A stretch of 64,000 nt of DNA from positions 17,570,722 through 17,634,721 of the forward strand of contig CM056383.1 of the NCBI GenBank assembly GCA_029718625.1. Direction: 5' to 3'. The stretch is from Synaphobranchus kaupii. Taxonomy: Eukaryota > Chordata > Actinopteri > Anguilliformes > Synaphobranchidae. The notes beneath the pieces are model-generated. The model was not told the origin of the DNA and did not search any database. It saw nothing but the letters and a program-made list of their open reading frames with translations. Below, in pieces: positions 1 through 10,081 of this stretch (positions are counted from its first letter, which is position 1; every line of letters starts with the position of its first letter). A program made the translations under genes and the position numbers.

Positions 1-670
1 GTTTAATCATACTTGAAACCTCTATTGAACCATTTGCATCCTCTGCCATTGGTATCTAAAAAAAACCTTTATTACTGCCTTTAATAGTTCACCCATTTTA
101 TATCGGAGTGATTTGGGAGACCCTGCTTCTTTTGACCAGGACCATCAAAGTTAAGCCACTTCTCTCACTCACACTTAATATTGTTAGAAAGGAATATGTC
201 TTTTCTGTGGTTTGTGAGTCAACATTTTCACTTATTGTGTTTCTTTGTGTTTAAATCTCATAAAGCGTTTATTGTGCCATAATAATGATTAACTTTTTTG
301 CAACATTAGACTGAGTTTACTTTGTGTCATTTTGAAACTCACCGCTTCTTAACAGCAGTAGAATCTGCAGAAGGAAGGCCTGTTGTTGATGCATTTCCTG
401 TTTAAAGAGAAATCAAATTGCACAATATCAGTTGGAATGTAAGTTTTGATGTAAGTAAAGTAAGACAAACATTCAAAGCTACTGAAAGTATGATGACTGA
501 AGGAATATAGAGTTATATAGAAATCTGCTGTTTAATGACTTTTTGTTTAATGTTCATCTTTCACCCATCAACAATAAATGAATATATGATTAAAATGGAA
601 AGTCAATCAAAGAACAAAAATGTCTTGTAGAATTGTAAATTTTTTCAATACGTACATAATGCTGTTGCAG
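1..670. other. AT-rich sequence, no gene seen
   Basis: I find no convincing coding region, RNA gene or recognisable transposon end here. The sequence is AT-rich with short homopolymer runs and only short, unsupported open frames. Confidence 0.5.
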
Positions 671-1412
671 CATTTAAAGGCATACTGAACTTTTTTAGAC
701 CATAATATTGTATAGCTACCTGGCCCGATGTGTCGTAATATTCAAGCTCATCTTTATGACTTGCTCCAGTGGTCAGCAACTGGCCAAGAAGAATGACGTT
801 GTTTTCTCTCTCCAGTCACTCTCATTGCATGGTGAAACAGGTCTCAAAAGCACACTTTTAGCACATAAACGAATTAGAACAACGCGGATTATGTTGGTAT
901 ACAAAATCATGACATCCAGAACCGAACATCTGAAAAGATGATATTTCATGATATTTTACACTTTTTACAAACAAAGGTTTGGAAGAAGATCAGGTCGTTA
1001 GCTTATTAGGAACATCCTTATTTCATTCTTGCGCAGTTACGGTCCCACTTGCTGAAGCGTGCATTACAAAACAAACCGAGCAAGTTTGCAAAGAAGTTAG
1101 CAACAGTTGCTAGTGTACTTCTTCAAAATTTGTTTCAAAACTTTTAAACGTTCGGTGCTAGATGTTGTGATTTTATATATCGGCATAATCCGCATTGTTT
1201 GTATTTGTTTATGTTCTAAAAGTGTACTTTTGAGACCTGCTTCGCCATGCAATGGGAGTGAATGGAGAGAAAAAAAAATATCATTCTCCGTTGGGCAGTT
1301 TCTGACCACTGCAGCAAGTGATGATAAGCGTGAATATTACGACTCATATCAGGGCCAGGTAGCAAAACAATATTATGTTCTAACAAAGTTCAGTATTCTG
1401 TATTAGATGGCA
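671..1412. repeat. Fold-back (inverted-repeat) element with about 280-bp arms
   Basis: The left arm (about 680-950) and right arm (about 1130-1410) are imperfect reverse complements. For example, 'tagctacctggccc' near 714 pairs with 'gggccaggtagc' near 1351, and the stretch around 'cagtcactctcattgcatgg' recurs inverted near 1250. The left end reads TTAAAGGCATACTG, which resembles the TTAAAGG-type ends of T2/Kolobok MITEs. The right end is eroded, so no target duplication can be confirmed. The short open frames on both strands (708-941, 1097-1406) come from the two arms and are not genes. A nonautonomous DNA transposon is the best reading. Confidence 0.65.
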
Positions 1413-2425
1413 TCGTACTGATGTAGCAAATTGCTAGCTAACGTAAGCTATGCTACTATAATGATTTAAGTTGTGAAACATGGTCAATGTTTATAATTTT
1501 GCCATGAAAATGATTACTAATTGTCATTACCATTATTCTCAGTCGAATGTATTCGCAAATAAGTTATTGAATGTGTTTTATGAAAAGCTATGTTTGATTA
1601 GCACTGTAGCAAAAAGTAGCAAAAATGGCGGGAATGTTTTTTAAATTTCCCTGTGATACCCGTTTCATGTTATAGACTAGCGCATGCGCATTTAGTTCTG
1701 AAGCAGCGCATGCACAGTAAGTTTAAAGCTGTGCAGAACTGTAATACAAGGAGAGAGAAACAATTTGTTAGTTGAGTGTTAAATTTCATTAATATAATTT
1801 TGTGAGACTATTTGAAATACTTACCTGGTTGCAGTGGGAAACCAATGTGAATATATTGTGAATTGTATTACCTATAAAACAAAAAGTGTTATTTTATTGA
1901 ATATCAGATTTAATGTGATAATTTGAGAACATCTGAAACCCTATCTTGCAATGGAAGGTATATGAAAGATTATATAAATATAATTTTATAATGGATAATA
2001 TACACATAGTTACATATGTTTTAATGTAAGAATTGCACTAATAATTCTGATAAATTACTGCCTGTCTTAAATATTCAGGTCAGGTCTTTTTAACTTATGC
2101 TGAGAGATTTGGAGGTTTGATTGCGAAGATTTCTTGACACGAGATGGCGAGCCACCCCAAAAGGATCTAATTGCATGCAGAAGAAAAGAACCAAGGCCCA
2201 GGCAACAGCTGGACTATCGTTTCCCTTATTCCATTGCAAGCCGCGGTAGGATTAAAAGAGGCCTCTATATTATTTTATTTTGGGACTTTGTTTACATTTT
2301 TATTCATTTTACATTTATTCATTTTGTTTTATTTCTTTGTTATTTTATGGGTGCACCCAAACCAAATATAATATAGAATTGTATATTGTAACAACATACT
2401 GTTAAAATGTGATGCATTTAAATGT
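1413..2425. other. Unassigned AT-rich DNA
   Basis: Apart from the NRF-1-like palindrome I see no gene, RNA or repeat boundary in this stretch. The overlapping open frames at 2134-2376 are low-complexity and unsupported. Confidence 0.4.
1680..1690. promoter_or_regulatory. GCGCATGCGC palindrome, NRF-1-like site
   Basis: The palindrome GCGCATGCGC is the core of the NRF-1 consensus. A half-matching GCGCATGCAC follows about 27 bases downstream. No gene start is evident nearby, so regulatory function is only a possibility. Confidence 0.2.
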
Positions 2426-2986
2426 GATATTGTCATGGTTTATGACCTTTTTTCCCTTGCGGTCGTGTTCCTCGGTCGCCACACGTGGGCGCTGCTCCGT
2501 TAGTGGAGTTTTTGCTCCGTCTAGTCTTTTCGCAGAGAAGTCTCATCAGCGTTGACAGGTGTGCGTGTTTTACCGGTGAGCTATATAAGCCCATGCTCCC
2601 TTCGTTCTGGGCTTCGATATTGATTGTTTGTTGTTTGTACTGTGGTGTATTTTTTGGCATTATTTGTGCTGTTTTGTGTGCGGTTTATTTTTGCCCTTTT
2701 AAAGTTTTAGTCGTATGATTAGGTCTAGGTTTTTAAGGAGACCATTTTGCTCCGTTGTGCTTTATTGGAGTTTTGCGGGACTTGCCTTTGTGCTTTGAGC
2801 TTTCAGGTTGAATTCCTTTTTTGTGTGCTCGTTTCTGTCACCGCTTTCTGGACTTCCTTTGTTTGTTGCCTAGATCTTTTGCCCTTTTCTTTCTCTTTCT
2901 CCTCTCTCTGTCTGCTGTCTTCCGTGGAAGTGAGAGGAGTCTTTGTTTGTGTGTATTTGTATGGTAGTTTCTTACTAAGAGACAGG

Positions 2987-3962
2987 GGGCTCTATTTTCA
3001 AACCAGCGCAAGGGGACGGTATAGTCAAACGCAAGCTTGTTGACAGCATCAACGTCTTAAAACTGGCGCTATGGCGTTTCTCAGCAATACCGCTAGGATC
3101 AACAAATTCTCAACATAACATCCTTTCGCTTGCGCTGCAGTGGGATGGGTGGCGCTGTCTGGGGCGTGTTCTAAAATACTTTCGGCTCAGTGACAATTTG
3201 AACCAACGAAAACCCATTGCGTTATGATCAGCTGGAACCACCTCTTAGCGGGAACGCAATAGACTCTGGCAATTTGGCAACTTATTCGTCATGTAGTTCT
3301 ATGTAGTGTCTATAGGTGATGCCAACATTACACTTCCATTTAATGAACAAATAGCCTATAATTATTATTAATTAATTCATTTTAATTTAAACTACTAGAA
3401 TAAAACAGGACAGCTTACAAGAAACTTGCGATCATGTAGGCCAATAGCCTATAATATATAAATTACACATTGACACAGTTGAATCATAAGCCTACCATTT
3501 GAATCATAATTATGTCTACATCACCTAATGTAGGCTAATTAATGCATTCGCCACCTCCTCCCGTGCCTTCCGAACTTCTGGGAGACGAGGTGGTGTGGAT
3601 TGTGATCCATAAATTACTACAGTCCTAGCCTGTACTTCTGTTGCAAGTATGTCTGATTCCTGTGCGGAAAATCGCTCTTGCCGTTGACGGTCCAGTGCGT
3701 TTGGGTTGCTCATTATGAAATTGCATGGAGCGATTGCGTTCCAACTGGCTTTTTTTTAAAGCATGAGAACAACAATTTGATTGGCTACCATAGAGACACA
3801 CCTTGGACATTTAAACCCAGCCTTTTAGTAATACCGCCATAAGGTGCGCCAAGATTGCCGTCATGAAATTACCAAATTTCTCGCCGACACGCCCTCAGAG
3901 CGATACCGCCAAGCGATTACTCTTGCCTTCACCATTGCGTTTGGTTTATTAAAATAGAGCCC
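2987..3962 (-). mobile_element. Internally deleted PIF/Harbinger transposon inside the LTR
   Basis: The ends are inverted: gggctctatttt at 2987 and aaaatagagccc ending at 3962, flanked by 3-bp agg duplications (2984-2986, 3963-3965). Three-base target duplications are typical of PIF/Harbinger. Its arms match the larger Harbinger copy at 17091-19713 in opposite orientation; 3000-3538 matches the latter's right arm. The transposase gene is missing, but the start of the accessory Myb-like gene remains. The LTR reads through on either side (ttactaagagac before it, agggtgtttg after it), which fixes the order of insertion. Confidence 0.8.
3525..3713 (-). pseudogene. Harbinger accessory Myb/SANT-like protein, N-terminal piece
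   Basis: A 62-codon minus-strand frame starts MSNPNALDRQ. It contains FSAQESDILATEVQAR followed by AREEVANA, which matches the pattern of the Myb-like DNA-binding protein that Harbinger elements encode beside their transposase. The first ten codons also occur at 17341 (plus strand) in the other Harbinger copy, so this is element-encoded. The frame stops soon after the first helices and the element lacks a transposase, so it is a remnant. The family's accessory protein is known to assist nuclear import and DNA binding by the transposase. Confidence 0.55.
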
Positions 3963-5040
3963 AGGGTGTTTGATCGTACTGACTTTAGGGCTTTATTTAT
4001 TCTTAGAGGCAGGGCGTGTATTTTCTATTGAACTTGTGTTAGTCTGTTAGCCGGTAATTCCGATGCAGCTGTCCTGTTCGTCCTTCGGTACTTGACTCCG
4101 AACATGGAGTTTTTTGGCGATTTCGTTCGGAACTGTAGTTCTGTTCGCCCTTCGGTACATGTCTTCCCATAGGGAGACTGGACGATGTTTGTGTGTGACT
4201 GCGAGTCTCTGAAAGTAGCCTTGGAATGTTAGTTTTCTGTTCCATTTCGCCTCGTTACATTTCCATTTATTGAGAGGCTAGGGCGTGTATTTTCTACTAA
4301 GCTTGTGTGGTCATTTTTCCTAGTAAAGTTATGGGACGATGGTGCTCCGTCGGCTCGCCTGTAAAATGTTTCTCTCTCCTGGGAGATCGGGCGTTTACCC
4401 TTTTACGTTTTCTGGAGTAATGCGGGACTTGCCTATGTGGATGTAGTTATTAGGACTCTTCCTCTTTGGCGTACTGGCCTATGTGGATATAGTTATCCGG
4501 ACTTCCCCCTCCTGGCGAATGTGCCTATGTGCATGTAATTATCCAGACTCTTCTCCCCTGGCTCTTGTCTGTTCCTGCTTCCTAGTTTTTGCATGTGACT
4601 GCAAGCCTATGAAAGTAGCCATGGAATGTTATATCCATTCCTTTCGCCTTCTCGTATACTATTTCGTATTATTTTACAGTGTTTATTGGCTGTGTGTTTT
4701 ATTTGTGCCATTACGCTACTCGCCTGTTTTTATGTGTCTCGTTACCGAGACAGGGCGTTTGTTATTTCTGGCTCGTTCTTTAGTCACTTAGCTTGTAGAA
4801 GTATGAGAGCCTAGTGCTTTGTTTCCATTCGCCTTGGTTGGTTTTCTTACTGAAAAACCTGGCGTTTGCGCTTCTACTCATTGGCGTGTGACAGTGAGCC
4901 AGTTAGTAGCCTTGGTGTGTGTGTTTCCCTGTCTGCTTCCCTTAACTACGGGTTTTCCGTCCTAGTCGCCTAGTGCTTAAAGAATCCCCTTTCTGCGTTT
5001 GGCTCCTCCTACCTCACGCGTCACGCCGCATTACAGATAT

Positions 5041-7617
5041 TGACTGAATGTTTTGTACTTCACAACTTTAACATTACCTTACATTTACAGTAAAGCCGGC
5101 AAATATTTTCCTTCAACTATATGTCTCAGTTTAATAATTTCCTCCTCCCTCTGAACCTAGAATACTGGTCCATACAAACAGGAGTTTTACTAAAACTCGC
5201 TACATGTCCAAGGGGATATAAACATTAACCTCATTTAACAGATCAAGGCGTAACTGATTAAGTTCTTCTTAGTGGCTGACCAAAGCAATCTCTGAACAGA
5301 AATATCAGCAGCAAAAAGTGTGAATTTGGTTGAGGTAGGCTATACGTCATACATACCCTTCCTCATTTTTGAAAAACTACAATGAGCGGGTAAGTTGAAT
5401 TTGGAAATACCTCCCCCCAACCTCCCACAAGGAAAAAGGGGGGTGTTTGTTCTCCTAAAAATTGTTCAGTCAGCCATTGTTTGCTCTCACCCTCTAGCTG
5501 TAGCCGGTAAAAATACATGCATTCCTTCGCCGAGGTTAAACCCTTGCAATTTGCCACACGATAGTGATGGGCAGAGCGAAGTTTTCGGAAACATTGACAC
5601 AGTTGAAGCGATTGCGTTGGTTGAAGTGTCAGTGTCATGAAGCATTGGACACCTGCCTCTCTAGTGACATCTCCTGGTCTAAATTACTCTTCAACGGCGA
5701 TAAATTTAAATTAATGAAACATTAAATTCTGAGTTTGAATATTAATGCTTTTGCCATGTATTCTCAAAACCCTCTCCAACTGAGTCTATATTCATTAAAC
5801 GTGTTGTACAAATTAAACATATTCTCATTAAGAGATGACGATAATTAGGCTATCATTATTAAAGTGAAATGAAAATGTGTGTTTCATGAACCTAATGCCA
5901 TCATATCGACCAATGCCCTTCTATTTCCTCTTGCGTGTCTGATAAGGAGAGTAGCCTACATTGCAACAATAAATTCCAATTATTTGAAAAACATTTCATT
6001 TAAAGCGTATCAGCTTTCCCCAGCTCATAGCATCATGGAAAGGAAATTTATATTAAATAGCACGCAGATATAGGTAGCCATATTTTTATTCACGTTATTG
6101 TTATTCTTATTAGTAGTCATTCTATGGGAGTTATTTTCTTCATATGTTTTCAGGGCTTCCTGGCATATTAGATTGCTACCGTGATTTAAAACAGTTAATA
6201 AATAACATTATCCTCATGCATGTGGGGAACTTCATTAACGTCACAAACTTCAATAACTTGTTTATATTACGCTTTTCAACATTGAGGTATTTTTGGTGCT
6301 CTATTAGGTTATAGGCTACCTAGCTTAGATGGTCCCGCTTGAGTCACAGCAGGATTCCATGGTAGGCTAATGCTGAAATATCGGGATGCGTTGACCGCAA
6401 GTGAGGAAGTATTTTAATAGGACAGGTGCCGGTCGCAAATCATGCACCGTGCTTTATATAGGGTCTCTTGTTGGAAATAATCCCATACAAAAGACGTCTT
6501 TCGTGAACCTTCCTTTATTAACAATATCTCAAACGCACTCTCAAATCTCTCCCTCTCCTCTGAGGAAACCCTGTGACTTGGGTATGGAAGACCAAATGGC
6601 TATATTTCTGTAGAATGCGATGTCCTGGAATAAGGGAAACTATGGGTTTGCATTCATTATTAGGCTACCCCTTTTTATTACGCTAACCCTATCCACGGCT
6701 GCCCCTAGTGGATGTCGTTGATGTCCCAATTATAGTAGCCTATTCGTATTTCTCTGAAATTATAAATGATTTTACAACTTTAAACAAACCCTACATTTTG
6801 ACAACTCCTGTAGGCTATAGGCTAATAGTTAAAAGGGCTTTTTACAAATAGGCAAGTTCTGGGAAATTTGTAAATAAGGTAACCTGTGTTATGCAGATAT
6901 TTCTCACGTTTATAGCAAGTCAAATTTTACGAGAATTAGTTGTGAATTAAGCGAGTTATTCTATATTTTATCAGGGGAAGTCTGCATCAGTCAATATACT
7001 ACCAAAATATATACTAATATGGCGGCCACATAGAAATATGAGCGGTTTCTAGATTTGTATGTCTATGGACTGAGCAACCAATGGTCACAGCTGACCCTCT
7101 CTGTCCCTTTCATGTATGACAGGCCGAGTTGTTTTGAAATAAATACGCGATTAAATAAATAAAAGAGGCGTAAAATAACGAATAGATATTGATTTCATTG
7201 CTAATTTAATTATTGAATTGCTTATATAGCCTACATATATATTACATGATCTATTTCATTGCTTATTTATTTAATTTTGTCACATTTTGTCTTCCATACT
7301 TGGGGACGTTTATATTTTGGAAAGGAATGAGCTGATCTGGAATCAGAGGTTTTGCCAAAGGGCCAAGATAGGTGCCTTTCCTTCATCTAATGCCTCTGCA
7401 TGTGCTGATTTTTTTAAATATTGTGTCATTTTGACAGGGTATTAACATTTGTTCAGGACCAATCAGAGGGACAGGTTGAGTCCTGGGGTCACTGGCATAG
7501 ATAGGTTCTATATGGTTCTCACTGCCCTCACTCGGAGGGGCGGGACCAGAAGGGGGAGACAACAATTATTGGTCTAAAACGCGCCCTGGCGTCTTGGGAC
7601 CTATTTTTATACACTCT
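5041..7617. other. Unassigned DNA with one hAT-like end motif
   Basis: No gene or complete element is recognisable. At 5563 the string tagtgatgggc resembles the end of the hAT-type element at 61469-62325, but no partner end or target duplication is visible. The remaining open frames are short and unsupported. Confidence 0.4.
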
Positions 7618-7790
7618 ATGCTTGGGACAGGGAGACACGCTGTATTTTTGAGTGGAAATCGATGGAGAACATCCCTTAGTAGCCTACTGCAAGCAAGCTG
7701 TTGTTTTGTGGACGCAGTTCATAACATAATAAATTGACTGCCTTACTCGCTCATCTTAAACATGTTTGTCATCACATAATCATTTTGGTT
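7618..7790 (+). repeat. Dispersed repeat, inverted copy at 24596-24760
   Basis: The stretch including 'tttttgagtggaaatcgatg' and 'gttcataacataataaattg' recurs in reverse complement at about 24596-24760. This marks a dispersed repeat of unknown class. Neither copy shows a coding frame or clear termini. Confidence 0.5.
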
Positions 7791-8033
7791 TGAGCGAGCT
7801 ATGATGTGTCTACTATGAAAACAAATACTGTTTCGTTAGATGAGAGACAGCAGGGGATGTTGCAGCTACACTACAGGCCCAGCCTCTCGGAGCAAGCGGC
7901 CAAACTGTGGGTTAAGTATCTCAAATCAATTGCTCTATACCTGTATAACCTTATCAATTTAGATATTAATTTAGCTATTCCACCCCCTCCCGTACCCTTA
8001 CTGTTTGGTATATTTAGCTAACTTGCCTGCATT

Positions 8034-8150
8034 ATGCCAAGGAGTCAGAGATGTATCGTTCCTCGGTGCAACGCCACGTACCGACTCTGTTAGCTTTCAA
8101 ATCTGCCGAGAGACGGTGTTGTACCGAAAAGTGTCCCCCTGCCAGAATTC
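8034..8150 (+). pseudogene. Possible THAP-domain remnant
   Basis: A plus-strand ATG opens MPRSQRCIVPRCNATYRLC, then a stop at 8091. The pair Cys7-x4-Cys12 with VP before the second Cys matches the start of the THAP domain at 44845 (CAVPGC). Past the stop the same frame reads LSNLPRDG, which resembles the FHRLP-type THAP core. The later Cys-x2-His and AVP box are not found, so this is a weak call. It matters because a minus-strand YSFEP-containing exon lies convergently at 10081, the same arrangement as in the TTAA element at 44336-46209. Confidence 0.3.
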
Positions 8151-8761
8151 GTCCCCCCTTGCGTGAACGCGCATTCGCTTGTTCTCAGTGCCGCTTATAT
8201 TTTCATTTAGTTTGATCTGCGCTCTTCCGACAAAATGAGTGTTTATACAGTTTCTACCACTCAGCAAAGACCAGAACATCAGAAGAGGCAACTTATTTTA
8301 AAAAAAACGATCGTATATTTTAGGTTTTAAGATAAACACATCGCAATGCGAACCTCAGAATGGCACTAGTGATACGCGACCCATAATGTAGGCTACGCTT
8401 TAACATCCACGATAATAAACTAAGAGAGCACTACAAGTACGTAATACATTTATGCATTATATAATTTATCCCCCCCCCCCCCAGCCATCTCTTGTTTCCA
8501 AAGTCTGACACACTTCACATTCGTTGTTACATCTTTAGATCGCTGGATACCCTAAAGCACATGCTTACAACAGGGAGCATTTGGCTAGGGGGTTAAGAAT
8601 TTTGGCATCGCCAGTGTTGTGCTTTAGGTGCTGTGTGACTGGGTTTTGCTGTGTATTTCAATGTATTCAATAGTAACGTTACTTTAGGCAGACAAACAAG
8701 CTAACTTAGCTAGGTAAGGTTAGCTCTACCGTTCGGTTACATCCCCGGTCCTCTCCTCGCA
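8151..8761. other. Unassigned DNA with a C13 run
   Basis: A run of 13 cytosines lies at 8470-8482. No coding or repeat boundary is otherwise visible. The region separates the possible THAP remnant from the solo LTR. Confidence 0.4.
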
Positions 8762-8766
8762 AAGAC

Positions 8767-9899
8767 TGTTAGGATCCTGTAATTTGTCTGTCTGTTTATT
8801 CTGTATTTTTCCTGATTTCTTTTACCCATTTTCCCGCATTTCCCTCGCGATTGTCAGTCCGCGTTCCATGTTTTCTGAGATTCCACCCCGTCTTTGTCAT
8901 TGCACTATTCGGGTGATTTTGGGAACATTCGGCTTTCCTCTGTATTTCTTATCTCGTTTTCTTCCTTCTGGCTTTATTTATATTTGTATATAATACTAAT
9001 GTACTAATCATACTAACTGTTAGATTAGATTTAATACTAACCTGCTAACAAACTAACGTGTATATAATACTAACCTGCTAAACTACTAACATTAGGGTTT
9101 TTGAGTTCACTACTAACATTACTAATTACTAATTCATCTTGAGTTTCTACCTGCAGCTGTCATTTCCCTCCTCGTTATCCTATCGCTGTATCTATCTGAT
9201 TTCACATTCTCTGCACGTGTGTCCACTTTCGTGTTCCTCCCCTCTGAGCTGTGCACTTGTTTACCTGCTAACCCCAGGCCGTTTGTTATCATTGTCTATG
9301 TGTATTCCAGTCCGTGTCTTACGTTTCCCCCGTCATTGTTTTATTGGTCCTTGTTAACCCTCATTGTTCTCACCTGTGTACTCTCCCATTTCCCCTCCCC
9401 TTCACACCTGATTCCTTTTGTGTAATCTTCTCCTTATGTATTTAAACCTTGTTATTTCAGTCTTTCTTCACGAGTTCCTTTCACAAGATTTTTTTCTTCT
9501 GTGTTGCTGTCTGATTTTCCAATTATATCCCGAGTTATCTGTTAGTTTCTTAGTTATTTGTTTCCGAGTTTTTTGTATCCCTCGTCCGTTACCTGTGGTT
9601 GTTTAATTTCTGTTTTCTGTTTTCTTTTTGTTCCTCCTCTGCCTCCCCGGTTTTTGGCTCCTGCCTGTGTTCTCGCGACCCTGTTTTTGGATCCTGGTTT
9701 TGTGCTGTTGCTGTGCCTTACCGGTTTTGACCCCTGCCTGTTCCTTGACCACTCTTTGGACTGTGTTTTGTTGCGTTGCCTGTCGACCCGGTTTTTCAAC
9801 ACTGCCTGTTTTACTACGGATTGCTGCCTTGCCCTGATTAAACTTTGGTTTTTCATACTCCTGCCTGCGTTTGGGTCCTTCCCCCACCGACACCGAACA
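8767..9899 (+). mobile_element. Solo LTR inserted in a minus-strand exon
   Basis: The element begins TGTTAGGATCC and ends GACACCGAACA, with a perfect 5-bp target duplication aagac at 8762-8766 and 9900-9904. Its 3' part (tgcgtttgggtcc after a taaactttgg stretch) resembles the polyadenylation region of fish Ty3/gypsy-type LTRs. Length is 1,133 bp. No internal retroelement genes adjoin it. Removing it would join the minus-strand coding exon at 9905-10081 to the flanking sequence at 8766, so the LTR broke that exon. The many open frames on both strands inside it are chance frames. Confidence 0.8.
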
Positions 9900-9904
9900 A
9901 AGAC

Positions 9905-10081
9905 GTTGCTCAACCAATACAGCCGGGGCGGCGGCAGTGGCTCGAATGAATACGGCTGTATTTCCCGAGCAACATCTTTGCGAGGAGAGTCTTCCAACAC
10001 GAAGGAATCCTCTTCCTCCACTTGAAACTCCTCCACCTCAAAACTCCCTGCAGTACTGCTGTCACTCTTGTCGCTCGCCAT
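9905..10081 (-). pseudogene. First exon of a P2X7-ballast-like protein, broken by the LTR
   Basis: A minus-strand frame starts MASDKSDSSTAGSFEVEEF in a good initiation context (caaaatggcg). It has an acidic leader and then IQPYSFEP at about residues 42-49. The combination of acidic leader and Y-x-FEP matches the start of the ballast-like frame at 45386-45742 (GYRFEP). After about 58 codons the frame enters the solo LTR, and the rest of the originally predicted protein is LTR sequence read antisense. The cysteine cluster expected in a second half is not found upstream of 8766. Assignment rests on the short leader and motif only. Confidence 0.4.

Larger units (their letters stand above)
2431..5035 (+). 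mobile_element. Solo LTR, interrupted by a Harbinger element
   Basis: The segment starts TGTCATGG and ends CGCATTACA, giving TG...CA termini. It is flanked by a perfect 5-bp direct repeat, gatat, at 2426-2430 and 5036-5040, as expected for LTR retrotransposon integration. A TATA-like ctatataagc lies near 2580, and the end contains a 'ctgcgtttggctcc' string that resembles the 3' part of fish Ty3/gypsy-type LTRs. No gag/pol sequence adjoins it, so it is a solo LTR left by recombination. Three imperfect units of about 50 bp (around 'gcctatgtggatgtagtt') are tandem at 4430-4565. Without the nested Harbinger copy the LTR would be about 1.63 kb. Confidence 0.75.

Noticed and set aside
9554..9904. 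Continuation of the minus-strand YSFEP frame to 175 residues
   Set aside because: From 9899 leftwards the sequence is the solo LTR, defined by its aagac duplication. The basic, Gln-rich tail is LTR read antisense.
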